A stretch of DNA of 64,000 nt, from assembly GCA_963457665.1 (NCBI GenBank), contig OY735211.1, positions 66,033,985 through 66,097,984 of the forward strand, in the 5' to 3' direction. The position numbers and the translations under genes are program-made. The DNA comes from Thysanoteuthis rhombus (Eukaryota; Mollusca; Cephalopoda; Oegopsida; Thysanoteuthidae). Positions 37,941-49,402 of the stretch are shown piece by piece. The notes beneath the pieces are model-generated. The model was not told the DNA's origin. It ran no database searches and worked only from the letters and a program-made list of their open reading frames with translations. Within the stretch, counting starts at the first letter, position 1. Each line of letters starts with the position of its first letter.

Positions 37941-40900
37941 CGGTACTATTGGCTAAGGTGGATTTGATGTATTTTTCGATCCAGCCCAGGTTGATAAAAA
38001 TAGCCAATATTGACTGAAAATGCATTTTTACCGCATAAATCAGTAAGCCGTCAAAAATGGTCCTTTGAATGTCATTTTTACCCATCGATTTTATGGTTTT
38101 TACTGGCGTAGTTTGACGTGCTGATTGCAACGGTACCATTGGATTGGGTGGATTTGATGTCTTTTTTGATTCAGCCCAATTCGATGAAAATAGCCCCTAT
38201 TGGTCGAGAAGGCACTTCCAGCACATACATAAGTGAGCCATCAAAAATGGTCTTTTGAATGCCATTTTTACCAATCGATGTTATGGCTTTTTCTTGCGTA
38301 GTTTGACGTGCTGATTGCAACAGTACCATTGGATAGGGTGGATTTGATGTATCTTTGGATTCAGCCCAATTTGATGAAAATAACCAATATTGACCGAAAA
38401 TAAGTTTTGACAGCACATATCAGTGATCCATCAAAAATGGTCTTTTGAATGTCATTTTCACCTATCGATTTTATGGCTTTTTCTGGCGTAGTTTGACGTG
38501 CTGATGGCAACAGTACCATTGGATCGGGTGGATCTGATGTATTTTTTGATTAAGACCAATTTGATGGAAATAGCCAATATTGACAGAAAATGCATTTTTA
38601 CCACACACATCAGTAATCTGTCAAAAATGGTCATTTGAATATCAGTTTTACCTTTCGATTTTATTGCTTTTTCTGGTGTAGTTTGACGTGCTGATTGCAA
38701 CGGTACAATTGGATAAAGTGGATTTGATGTATTTTTCGATTCAGCCCAATTTGATGGAAATAGAGAATATTGACCAAAAATGCATTTTTACCGCACACAT
38801 CAGTAAGACGTCAAAAATGGTCATTTGAAAGTCATTTTTACCTATCGATATTATTGCTTTTTCTGGCGTAGTTTGACGTGCTGATTGCAACAGTACCATT
38901 GGATAAGGTTGATTTGATGTATTTCTCGATCCAGCCCAATTTGATGAAAATAGCCAATATTGACCGAAAATGCATTTTTACCGCATACATCAGTAAGCCG
39001 TCAAAAATGGTCTTTTGAATGTCATTTTTACCTATTGATTTTATGGCTTTTTCTGGCGTAGTTTGACGTGCTGATTGCTACGGTACCATTGGATCAGGTG
39101 GATTTGATGTATTTTTTGATTCAGCCCAATTTGATAGAAATAGCCAATATTGACCAAATATGGATTTCTACTGCACAGATCAGTAAGCTGTCAAAAATGG
39201 TCTTTTGAATTTCATTTTTACCTATTGATTTTATGGCTTTTTCTGGCATAGTTTTACGTGCTGATTGCAACAGTACCATTGGATCGGGTGGATTTGATGT
39301 ATTTTTCGATTCAGCCCAATTTGATGGAAATAGCCAATATTGACCGAAGTGCATTTTTACTGCACACATCAATAAGCCGTCAAAAATGGTCTTTTGAATG
39401 TCATTTTTACCTATCGATTTTATGGCTTTTTCTGGTGTAGTTTGACGTGCTGATATCAACAGTACCATTGGATCGGGTGGATTCGATGTATTTTTCGATT
39501 CAGCCCAATTTGATGAAAATAGCCCCTATTGGTCAAAAAGCACTTTCAGCACATACATAAGTGACCCATCAAAAATTGTCTTTTGAATGTCATTTTCACC
39601 TATCGATTTTATGGCTTTTTCTGGCGTAGTTTGACGTGCTGATTGCATCGGTACCATTGGATCGGGTGGATTTGATGTATTTTTCGATTCAGCCCTATTT
39701 GATGGAAATGGCCAATATTGACCCAAAATGCCTTTTTACAGCACACATCAGTAAGCTGTCAAAAATGGTCTTTTGAATGTCATTTTTACCTATCGATTTT
39801 ATGGCTTTTTCTGGCGTAGTTTTACGTGTTGATTGCAACGGTATCATTGGATCGGATGGATTTGATGTATTTTTCCGTTCATCCCAATTTGATGGAAATA
39901 GCCAATATTGGCCGAAAATGCATTTTTACTGCACACATAAGTAAGCCGTCAAAAAAGGAATTTTGAATGTCATTTTCACCTATCGATTTTATGGCTTTTT
40001 CTGGCGTAGTTTGACGTGCTGATTGCAACGATACCATTGGATCGGGTGGATTTGATGTATTTTTCGATTCAGCCCAATCTGATGGAAATAGACAATATTG
40101 ACCAAAAATGCATTTTTACTGCACACATCAGTAAGCCGTCAAAAATGGTCTTTTGAATTTCATTTTTAACTATCAATTTATGGCTTTTTCTGGCGTAGTT
40201 TTACGTGTTGATTGCAACGGTACCATTGGATTAGGTTGATTTGATGTATTTTTCCGTTCAGCCCAATTTGATGGAAATAGCCAATATTGACCAAAAATGC
40301 ATTTTTACTGCACACATCAGTAAGCCGTCAAAAATGGTCTTTTGAATGTCATTTTTACCTATCGGTTTTATGGCTTTTTCTGGCGTAGTTTGACGTGCTG
40401 ATTGCAACGGTACCATTGGATCGGGTGGATTTGATGTCTTTTTCGATTCAGCCCAATTTGATCGAAATAGCCAATATTGACCGAAAATGCATTTTTACCG
40501 CACACATCAGTAAGACGTCAAAAATGGTCTTTTGAATGTCATTTTTACCTATCGATTTTATGGCTCTTTCTGGCGTAGTTTGACTTGATGATTGCAACAG
40601 TACCATTGGATAAAGTGGATTTGATGTATTTTTCGATTCAGCCTAATTTGATGGAATGTAGTTCCTATTGGTCGAGAAGACACTTCCAGCACATACATCA
40701 GTGAGTCGTCAAAAAAACTCTTTTGAATATCATTTTTACCTATCGATTTTATGGCTTTTTCTGGATTAGTTTGACGTGCTGATTGCAACGGTACAATTGG
40801 ATCGGGTGGATTTGATGTATTTTTCGATTCAGCCCAATTTGATGGAAAGTAGCTCCTATTGGTCGAGAAGGCACTTCCAGCACATACATCAGTGAGTCGT

Positions 40901-41455
40901 CAAAAATGGTCTTTTGAATGTCATTTTTACCTATCGATTTTATGGCTTTTTCTGGAGTAGTTTGACGTGCTGATTGCAACAGTACCATTGGATCGGGTGG
41001 ATTTGATGTATTTTTGATTCAGCCCAATTTGATGGAAATAACCAATATTGACCGAAAATGCATTTTTACCGCACACATCAGTAAGCCATCAAAAATGGTC
41101 TTTTGAATTTCATTTTTACCTATCGATTTTATGGTTTTTACTGGCGTAGTTTGACGTGCTGATTGCAACAGTACCATTGGATCGGGTGGATTTGATGTAT
41201 TTTCCGATTCAGCCCAATTTGATGGAAATAGCCAATATTGACCGAAAATGCATTTTTACATCAGACATCAGTGGGCTGTCAAAAATGGTCTTTTGAATGT
41301 CATTTTTACCTATCGATTTTATGGCTTTTTCTGGCGTAGTTTGACGTGCTGATTGCAACAGTACCATTGGATCGGGTGGATTTGATGTATTTTTCGATTC
41401 AGCCTAATTTGATGAAAATATCCAATATTGACCAAAAATGCATTTTTACTGCACA

Positions 41456-41512
41456 CATCAGAAAGCCGTCAAAAATGACATTCAAGAGACCATTTTTGAC
41501 GGCTTACTGATG
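41456..41512. repeat. Satellite inversion junction (near-palindrome)
   Basis: CATCAGAAAGCCGTCAAAAATG at 41456-41477 is followed after 13 bases by its near reverse complement at 41491-41512. The arms extend outward to ~39 bp with three mismatches. Left of the junction every monomer is forward, right of it every monomer is reversed. The switch lies in AAAAATG (41471-41477), which occurs in both the forward (TCAAAAATGGTC) and reverse (TAAAAATGACAT) monomer contexts, so microhomology joined the two strands. Confidence 0.9.
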
Positions 41513-44500
41513 TGTGCGGCAAAAATGCATTTTCAGTCAATATTGGCTATTTCAACCAGATTTGGCTGAATCAAAAAATACATCAAATTCACCCGATCCA
41601 ATGGTACTGTTGCAATCATCACGTAAACTACGCCAGAAAGAGCGATAAAATCAATAGGTAAAAATGACATTCAGAAGACCATTATTGTCGGCTCTTATGT
41701 ATGTGCTGGAAGTGCCTTCACGACCAATAGGGGTTATTTCCATCAAATTGGTCTGAATAGTAAAATACATCAAATCCACCAGATCCAATGGTACCGTTGC
41801 AATCAGCACGTCAAACTACGCCAGAAAAAGCCATAACATCGATAGGTAGAAATGATATTCAAAAGACCATTTTTGATAGCTTACTGAATAGTGCAGTAAA
41901 AATGCATTTTTGGTTAATATTGGCTATTTCCATCAAATTGGGCTGAGTAGAAAAATACATCAAACCCACCCGATCCAATGGTACCGATGCAATCAGCACG
42001 TCAAACTACGCCAAAAAAAGCCATCACATCGATAGGTAAAAATGACATTCAAAAGACCATTTTTGACGGCTTTCTGATGTGTGCGGTAAAAAAGCATTTT
42101 TGGTCAATATTGGATATTTTCATCAAATTGGGCTAAATCGAAAAATACATCAAATCCTGCCGATCCAATGGTACCGTTGCAATCAGCACGTCAAACTACG
42201 CCAGAAAATGCCATAAAATTGATAGGTTAAAATTACTTTCTAAAGACCATTCTTGACGGCTCACTTATGTATGTGCTGGAAGTGCATTCTCGACCAATAG
42301 GGGCTATTTTCATCAAATTGGGTTTAATCGAAAAAAGCATCAAATCCACCCGATCCAATGATACCGTTGCCATCAGCACGTCAAACTACGCCAGAAAAAG
42401 CCATAAAATCAATAGGTAAAAATGACATCCAAAAGTCCATTTTTGACGGCTCCCTGATGTGTGCAGTAAAAATGCATTTTCAGTCAACATTGGCTATTTC
42501 CATCAAATTGGTCTGAATTGAAAAATACATCAAATCCACCCGATCCAATGGTACCGTTGCAAACAGTACGTCAAACTACACCAGAAAAAGCTTTAAAATC
42601 GATAGGTAAAAATGACATTCAAAGGACCATTTTTGACAGCTTACTGATGGGTGCGGTGAAAATGCATTTCCGGTCAATATTGGCTATTTCCATCAAATTG
42701 GGCTGAACGGAAAAATACATCAAATCCACCCGATCCAATGGTACTGTTGTAATCAGCACGTAAAACTATGCCAGAAAAAGCCATAAAATCGATAGGTGAA
42801 AAATGACTTTCAAAAGACCATTTTTGATGGCTTACTGATGTGTGCTGTAAAAAGGCATTTCTGGTCAATATTGGCTATTTCCATCAAATTGGGCTGAATC
42901 GAAAAATACATCAAATCCACCTGATCCAATGGTACCGTTGCAATAAGCAGGTCAAACTACGCCAGAAAAAGCCAAAAAATCGATAGGTAAAAATGACATT
43001 CAAAAGACCATTTTTAGGGGCTCACTTAAGTATGTGCTGGAAGTGCCTTCTCGACCAATAGGGGGTACTTTCCATCAAATTGGGCTGAATCGAAAAATAC
43101 ATCAAATCCACCCGATCCAATGGTACTGTTGCGATCAGAACGTCAAACTACGCCAGAAAAAGCCATAATATCGATAGGTAAAAATGACATTCAAAAGACC
43201 ATTTTTGACAGCTTCCCGATGTGTGCAGTAAAAATGCATATCCGGTTAATATTGGCTATTTCCATCTAATTGGTCTGAATCGTAAAATACATCAAATCCA
43301 TCCAATCCAATGGTACTGTTGCAATCAGCACTTCAAACTACGCCAGAAACAGCCATAAAATCGATAGGTAGAAATGATATTCAAAAGACCATTTTTGACA
43401 GCTTACTGATGTATGCGGTGAAAATGCATTTTTGGTCAATATTGGCTATTTCCATCAAATTGGGCTGAATTGAAAAATACATCAAATCTACCAAATCCAA
43501 TGGTACCGTTGCAATCAGCACGTCAAACTACGCCAGAAAAAGCCATAAAACCGATAGGTAAAAATGACATTCAAACGACCATTTTTGACGGTGTACTGAT
43601 GTGTGCAGTAAAAATGCATTTTTGGTCAATATTGGCTATTTCCATCAAATTGGGCTGAGTATCAAAATACATCAAATCTACCCGATCCAATGGTTCTGTT
43701 GCAATCAGCACGTCAAACAACGCCAGAAAAAGCCATAAAATCGATAGGTGAAAATGACATTCAAAAGACCATTTTTGACGTCTTTCTGATGTGCGCGGTA
43801 AAAATGCATTTTTGGTCAATATTGGATATTTTCATCAAATTGGGCTGAATCAAAAAATATATCAAATCCACCCGATCCAATGGTACCGTTGCAATCAGCA
43901 CGTCAAACTACGCCAGAAAAAGCCATAGAAATGATAGGTAAAAATGACATTCAAAAAACCATTTTTGACGGCTCACTTATATATGTGCTGGAAGTGCCTT
44001 CTCGACCAATAGGGGCTACTTCCCATCAAATTGGGCTGAATCGAAAAATACATCAAATCCACCCGATCCAATGGTACTGTTGCAATCAGCACGTCAAACT
44101 ACGCCAGAGAAAGCCATAGAAATGATAAGTAAAAATGACATTCAAAAGACCATTTTTGACGGCTCACTTATGTATGTGCTGGAAGTGCCTTCTCGACCAA
44201 TAGGGGGTATTTTCATCGAATTGGGCTGAATAAAAAAAGACATCAAATCCACCTGATCCAATGGTACCGTAGCAATCAGCACGTCAAACTACGCCAGAAA
44301 AAGCCATAAGATCAATAGGTAAAAATGACATTCAAAAGACCATTTTTGACGGCTTACTGATGTATGCGGTAAAAATGCATTTTCGGTCAATATTGGCTAT
44401 TTTCATCAACATGGGCTGGATCGAAAAATACATCAAATCCACCTTATCCAATGGTACCGTTGCAATCAGCACGTAAAACTACGCCAGAAGAAGCCATAAA

Positions 44501-45373
44501 ATCGATATGTAAAAATGACATTCAATAGACCATTTTTGACAGATTACTGATGTGTGCAGTAGAAATGCATTTTTGGTCAATATTGGATATTTTCATCAAA
44601 TTGGGCTTAATCAAAAAATACATCAAATCTACCCAATCCCATGGTACCGTTGCAATCAGCACGTCAAACTACGCCAGAAAAAGCTATAAAATCAATAAGA
44701 AAAAATGACATTCAAAAGACCATTTTTGACGGCTTACTGATGTGTGCGGTAAAAATGCATTTTCAGTCAATATTGGCTATTTCCATCAAATTGGTCAGAA
44801 TCGAAAAATACATCAAATCCACACGCACCAATGGTACTGTTGCAATCAGCACGTCAAACTGCGCCAGAAAGAGCCATAAAATCGATAGGGAAAAATGACA
44901 TTCAAAAGACCATTTTTGATGGCTTACTGATGTGTGCGGTAAAAATGCATTTTCAGTCAATATTGGCTATTTTGATTAAATTGGTCTGAATCGGAAAATA
45001 CATCAAATTCACCCGATCTAATGGTACCGTTGCAATCAGCACGTCAAACTACGCCAAAAGAAGCCATAAAATCGATAGGTAAAAATGACATGAGAAAATA
45101 CCATTTTTGTGGGCTCAGTTATGTATGTGCTGGAAGTGCCTTCTCGACCAATAGGGGCTACTTCCCATCAAATTGGGCTGAATCGAAAAATACATCAAAT
45201 CCACCCGATCCAATGGTACCGTTGCAACCAGCACGTCGAACTACGCCAGAAAAAGCCATAATACCGATAGGAAAACTGACATTCAAAAGACCATTTTTGA
45301 CGGCTTACTGATGTGTGCCGTAAAAATGCATTTCTGGTCAGTTTTGGCTATTTCCATCAAATTGGTCTGAATC
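41478..45373 (-). repeat. 190-bp satellite array, inverted orientation (~20 monomers)
   Basis: Same satellite as 4270-41477, read on the minus strand: TTTTTGACGGCTTACTGATG, ATGGTACCGTTGCAATCAGC, ACGTCAAACTACGCCAGAAA. A and B monomers are interspersed. Around 43915-44460 the order of private variants (CCATAGAAATGATA, then GGTACCGTAGCAATC, then the monomer with GGGCTGGATCGAAAA) is the exact reverse of the order inside the 14-mer repeat. The array stops at ~45373 in the middle of a monomer (GGTCTGAATCG), where the GC-rich block starts. Confidence 0.95.
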
Positions 45374-45592
45374 GTGAAGGTGCTCCCTGTAACATTGTCA
45401 AAACATCGAATTCGTGTGACAACTCTTGGAATTTTTTTAAAAATACGCTCACAGCGCCAGTCATCGCATTCATCACGTCTGCCCACCTTTGGCCGATGCT
45501 GCCATACCGGTTAGAGCGCGCTGTCGGCATTATGACCCATAGAAAATGGCTTTAGTTCGATCCTCGAAAAGCCCTACGAACATCGAAGTCAG
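45374..45592 (+). repeat. tRNA-like SINE candidate module, copy 1
   Basis: A ~217-bp GC-richer module begins GTGAAGGTGCTC exactly at the satellite edge and ends in GAAAAGCCCTACGAA. Near its end it carries TGCCATACCGGTTAGAGCGC (from 45500), resembling a tRNA D-arm/A box, and AGTTCGATCCT (45554-45564), resembling a B box. The spacing is ~10 bases longer than in a real tRNA. The whole module recurs 546 bp downstream. A tRNA-derived SINE or a captured tRNA-like sequence would explain this; no poly-A or tandem tail is evident, so the family stays open. Confidence 0.4.
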
Positions 45593-45919
45593 CGTTCAGG
45601 CGAACCGAGTCGTTTTCCACGCTAACCGACTGACGGACGGGTTGGCCTGCAGGCCTGGGTAGAGACTGTATCTGTCTACGACTACGGGACGAAGAAAAAC
45701 TTTGAAAAATTAGGAAAGGGGATAGGCAAGCCAGCTGCGCCAGCCAGCGTTCCCCTCTCCACGGTGCTCGACGGTCACGACGCGACAATAATAAAATGGT
45801 TACCATGATCGTCCCTTAGACGGGCGAAGCGGACATCAAAGACGACACGGTGCCGACAACAGCAGACTGCTGACTCACTTTCCGGGGCGGACACTCGTTC
45901 CTTCACGATAATTCTGTCT
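45593..45919. other. GC-rich spacer between the two tRNA-like modules
   Basis: About 330 bases of GC-rich single-copy sequence, unlike the AT-rich surroundings. Short frames exist on the minus strand but none is recognisable. The right end has CCTTCAC and GTGAAGG as an inverted pair flanking the start of the second module. Confidence 0.35.
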
Positions 45920-46137
45920 GTGAAGGTGCTCTCTCTAACATTGTCAAAACATCGAATTCGTGTGACAACTCTTGGAATTTTTTTAAAAATACGCTCACAG
46001 CGCCAGTCATCGCATTCATCACGTCTACCCACCTCTGGCCGATGCTGCCATACCGGTTAGAGCGCGCTGTCGGCATTCTGACCCATGGAAAATGGCTTTA
46101 GTTCGATCCTCGAAAAGCCCTACGAATGTCGAGTAGC
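45920..46137 (+). repeat. tRNA-like SINE candidate module, copy 2
   Basis: Direct repeat of 45374-45592 with only a few base changes, including the box A-like sequence at ~46046 and the box B-like AGTTCGATCCT at 46100-46110. Similarity begins at GTGAAGG and ends at CCCTACGAA in both copies, defining the module borders sharply. Confidence 0.45.
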
Positions 46138-46559
46138 AAGAGGGACACGCGAGCCGTGTGTGCCAGACACCACCGCCTGCTCCTCCAAGCAGGACTGGCA
46201 GCCGACCATTTGACTTTAGTGCTGTCCCAAGTCAGGGCGGGGATGTCGGCTGTGTGGGCTGCAGAAGACCCTGATAACTGTTGCTTGATCTCTGGCCGAC
46301 GTCGCACGCGTATGGGGCCGGTAGGCAGCCGGAAGACCGGGGGTTGTTGGCACTTGTACCGTGGACGCCTCCGTTCCGCACAGGGGTCGGGGAGCAGCAA
46401 GTTTTGTAATTGGAGACTTCCACAAGGTGTAGAAGAAGGGTTATAGAGAATAGTGAGTTGAAAGCTTGGTCAATCTGACAGACTTTCCCTTGTTCTCTGC
46501 TACAGCGTGTACGGAGTGACGCAACTTACGGCTCGGGGAGCATGTACCAAACAATTTTA
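46138..46559. other. GC-rich to mixed unique sequence
   Basis: About 300 bases remain GC-rich, then composition falls back to AT-rich at ~46440. Overlapping frames of 60-106 residues run on both strands, as expected from GC-rich composition, and none resembles a family I know. It may be the body or 3' part of whatever brought the tRNA-like modules. Confidence 0.3.
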
Positions 46560-47985
46560 TTGAATGTAGTAATAACAGGAGTGTTAAATGTGAAACAAAA
46601 CGACCGGAAAATCGTTTCCTGCTTTGGAAACCAATGTTTCTAATGTTTTTGAGCAATCTTTTTAAAATCTAACTATAATAATGCATGATTGAATTTCGAA
46701 AGTTTGAAAATCTACCCTGAAATAGTATGAACATAGCCTTTTTCAGCTTCGAAATCAATGTTTTCAAAGTTTTTCGACAATTTTCTAGAATGCACTAATA
46801 ATATAGGATCCAATTTTCAGACCGTTGACACCAAACCTATAAAGGTATGAAGGGAAGCCTTTTTCAGCTTGAAAAAAGTCACATTCTCATGGCTTTTCAA
46901 CAATTTTACCTAATATAGCAATGATACATGATTTAATTTCCGAATATCAGAATTAAGCCCTAAGGAAGCAGGAACAGAGATTTTTTAGCATTGAAAGCTA
47001 TGTTTTCAAGATTTTCATTGATTATCTTGAAAATAGTAATCATATAGGAGTGAGAAGCTCAAAATAAAGCCCGAAAGAGTATAAACAGAGACTTTCTAGC
47101 CCGGAAACAAGTGTTTTCAATGTTTTTAACCATTTTCTCCAATGTATCAATGATAAATGATTGAATTTGTAAAGTGTGAAAACCAAGCCGAAAAGGCTGT
47201 GAAAAGAGTGTTTTTAGCTTTGGAATCAATGTTTTAGAGGTTTTTAACAATTTATACGTATGTACTAATACTATACATGTAAGTGTTAAGACCAAGCCTA
47301 AAAACCTATAGGGAAGCCTTTTTTTGGCTTTGAAAGTAACGTTTTCAATAGTTTCAAGCAATTTCGTTGAATATATATGAACATGTTTTCTGTAATGTAA
47401 TATAATACGTGATTTTATCTTCCGAATGTCTAAAGAATGCCGAAAAGGGCATCAACAGAGCCTTTTTAGCCAAAAGAGAAATGTTTTCAAGGTTTTTCAA
47501 CAATTTCTTGAATGAACTTATGATATTTGAGTGCGCCTTTAAATGTCAAAACCGAGCCCGAAAACGTCTTTTCAGCTCTGTAAGCAATGTCATCATGGTT
47601 TTTCGACGATTTTTTGTCAATGTATAAATGATATACGGTTGAATTTTCAGCATGTCACAACCTAGCCTAAAAGGGTAATAAGAGGGACTTTTCAGCTTTG
47701 AAACCTAGTTTTTAAAGGTAATAACCTTTCAAAGATGCTTTTCAAAGCTGAAATTAAAAACAATCTAATCGAAGGTAGTATTCATATATAAGTAAATGTC
47801 AAAAGCCAGCCTGAAAGGATAAAAAAAGAGACTTTTGGGTGTGGAAAGCAATGTTTAAAATGTTTTCTTCTGTAATTTTCTCGAATGTAGTAATAACATG
47901 TGAATATGTGTGAAAAGCATGCTGAAAAAGCATGTGACGAGAGCGTTTTCGGCATTGAAACCAGTGTTTCCAACATTTTCTTACA
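46560..47985. repeat. Second, degenerate satellite of ~120-bp units (about 11-12)
   Basis: The motif AGCCTTTTTCAGCTT or a decayed form recurs at about 46736, 46856, 46977, 47089, 47205, 47313, 47458, 47568, 47683, 47828 and 47938, spacing 108-145 and averaging 120. Each is followed by GAAAGCAATGTTTTCAA and a TTTTTCAACAATTTT-like stretch, and preceded by an AACCAAGCCTGAAAAGG-like stretch. Units are heavily diverged and have no sequence in common with the 190-bp satellite that I can see. Frames within it are incidental. Confidence 0.7.
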
Positions 47986-48002
47986 ATCATCATCATCATC
48001 AT

Positions 48003-48037
<35 letters not shown>

Positions 48038-48038
48038 G
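47986..48038. repeat. (ATC)n microsatellite, 3' end of RTE copy 1
   Basis: Nearly pure ATC repeats with one interruption. It lies at the 3' end of the minus-strand RTE element. RTE-clade LINEs typically end in short tandem repeats instead of poly-A, and the second RTE copy also ends in an ATC tract. Confidence 0.85.
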
Positions 48039-49290
48039 TCTTTTTGCGTCTGTCGTTGGACATAGACCTTCCCCAGGTTTTGCCACACTTCCCTTTCATG
48101 GGCGTCACGGAGCCAGTATTTCCTGAACTTGTCTAGTTCGTCTCTCCATCTAACACTTTGTCGGCATCGGTTGCGTATGTGGTCTCGGGGAATCCATGTA
48201 GTGAGTTGCGATGTCCATCGATTGTCTGCTATTCTTGCAACATGGCCAGCCCACCGCCATTTGAGATTTCTAATGGATTCTCTGATGTCCCTAACTCTTG
48301 TCTTTTCTCAGATGTACTGTGCTGTCTTGTGGTCTCTCCATGTGATGTGAGTCCTAGCATAATTCTTTCATGTGCACGATACATGGTTCTCAATTTACGG
48401 ATCAGTCTCTTGGTTAAGTTCCATGTTTCAGCTCCATAAGTGACTTTTGGGAGGATGCATTGGTTATACACCCTTCTGTTTAGGATTAATGGGATTCTCA
48501 AAGGTCGAGCTTGCTCTGCCAAAGGCTTGCCATCCTAGTGTGATTCTTCGCTTGATTTCTTCTTCTTTTGAGGGTCTCATGGAGATTCGATGTCCTAGAT
48601 AGATGTAGTGATCTACTTCCTCCAGTTCAGTGTCCTCGATTTTGATCTTAGTGTTTTTATCTCCGATGTGGTTGTTGCACATGATCTTCGTCTTGCTGAA
48701 GTTTATGTGTTGGCCTACTTTTTTGCTCTCTTCATTTAGTTCATCTATCATTTGTTGGAGGTCGGGTAGGTTCTCTGCAAATCTGAGGTTACTCAGATAC
48801 TCGTCGTCTATTTTAATTCCTTTATTCTCCCAGTCTAGTCTTATGAAGATCATCTCGAGGCAGGCTGTGAAGAGTTTAGGTGAGCTGGTATCATCTTGTC
48901 TTATTCCTTTCTGGTGAAGAAAGGGGTCCGAGTCACTTAATAAAGGAGCTGCAGTGATTGTATGTATGTTTCAGCTCTTCAACATATACTGGATCTACAC
49001 CTTATCGACTGATGGCCTCCATGACCGTAGGGATTTCTACTGAGTCGAACGCCTTTTTGAAGTCGATAAATGCTACGGCGAGTGGTAGTTTATACTCAGC
49101 TGCTTTTTCTTTCAGCTGATTTATCGGATGTGGGTGGTCGATGGTCGAGTAGCTTCTTCTAAAGCCAGCTTGTTCACATGGCTTGTTTTAATCGAGTGTT
49201 TTCGTGATTCGGTTGGTGATGATTTTTGTGAAATTCGATTCGATGACTGCCGTCGTGTATCTTCTTCTGCCTCCCCTTTGTTCTTAATCA
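48039..49290 (-). mobile_element. RTE-clade non-LTR retrotransposon (LINE), 5'-truncated
   Basis: The minus strand encodes the C-terminal part of an RTE-type endonuclease/reverse transcriptase. Upstream frames give QAGFRRSYSTIDH and AFIDFKKAFDSVE (RT motif A with its catalytic Asp, ~49075-49040). Then come YLSNLRFAEN, where the motif C FADD has become FAEN (~48790-48765), CNNHIGDKNTKIKIE, YIYLGHRIS, EEEIKRRITLGWQAFGRASS, VYNQCILPKVTYGAETWNLT and RKLRTMYRAHERIMLGL. Several stops and frame changes and the lost catalytic Asp make it dead. The endonuclease and the first half of RT are missing, the usual 5' truncation of LINEs. Confidence 0.85.
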
Positions 49291-49402
49291 CAATCTTTTA
49301 AACAAAAGTCAAACAGTCACAACTGAAGTTTACCACTAACGATTTTATATTTTGAAAAGGGCATTGGAAAGAAAATATTCATTCTTAGTGATCTGAAAGG
49401 GG

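Larger units (their letters stand above)
4270..41477 (+). repeat. 190-bp satellite array, forward orientation (~196 monomers)
   Basis: Head-to-tail monomers of ~190 bp; the CGATTTTATGGC anchor recurs at 4641, 4831 and so on. Each carries TATCGATTTTATGGCTTTTT, GGCGTAGTTTGACGTGCTGA, TTGCAACGGTACCATTGGAT and GGGTGGATTTGATGTATTTT. A ~50-bp middle module exists in two classes: A (CCAATATTGACC, AAAATGCATTTTTAC, CACACATCAGTAAGC) and B (CCCCTATTGGTCGAGAAGGC, ACTTCCAGCACATACATAAG). Most monomers retain ATCGAT and GGTACC. Because 190 is not a multiple of three, frames do not continue across units; the many 60-115 residue frames on both strands are by-products. Short deletions break the register at ~16123 and ~17464. 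No transposase or centromere-protein box was recognised. Confidence 0.95.

Noticed and set aside
4823-45300. Dozens of 60-115 residue frames with recurring protein wording (e.g. QTTPEKAIKSIGKNDIQKT) on both strands.
   Set aside because: They are translations of the 190-bp satellite. The period is not divisible by three, so no frame runs through successive monomers, and both strands are equally open. Repetition reflects the DNA, not a protein family.
4270-45373. CENP-B box in the satellite (TTCG-N4-A-NN-CGGG pattern near GGATCGGGTGG).
   Set aside because: The CGGG core is present in many monomers, but the required TTCG and A at the fixed distances are not.
45500-45564. A functional tRNA gene.
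   Set aside because: The A-box-like and B-box-like sequences are ~10 bases too far apart, and I cannot pair a proper acceptor or anticodon stem. It is kept only as a tRNA-like module.
46098-46446. A 100-106 residue frame on each strand in the GC-rich block.
   Set aside because: Overlapping frames on both strands are expected from high GC. Neither contains recognisable motifs, and the region partly overlaps the duplicated tRNA-like module.
47799-48108. Frame with a run of Asp or Met residues at 47.8-48.1 kb.
   Set aside because: It is the translation of the ATC microsatellite at the end of the RTE element.
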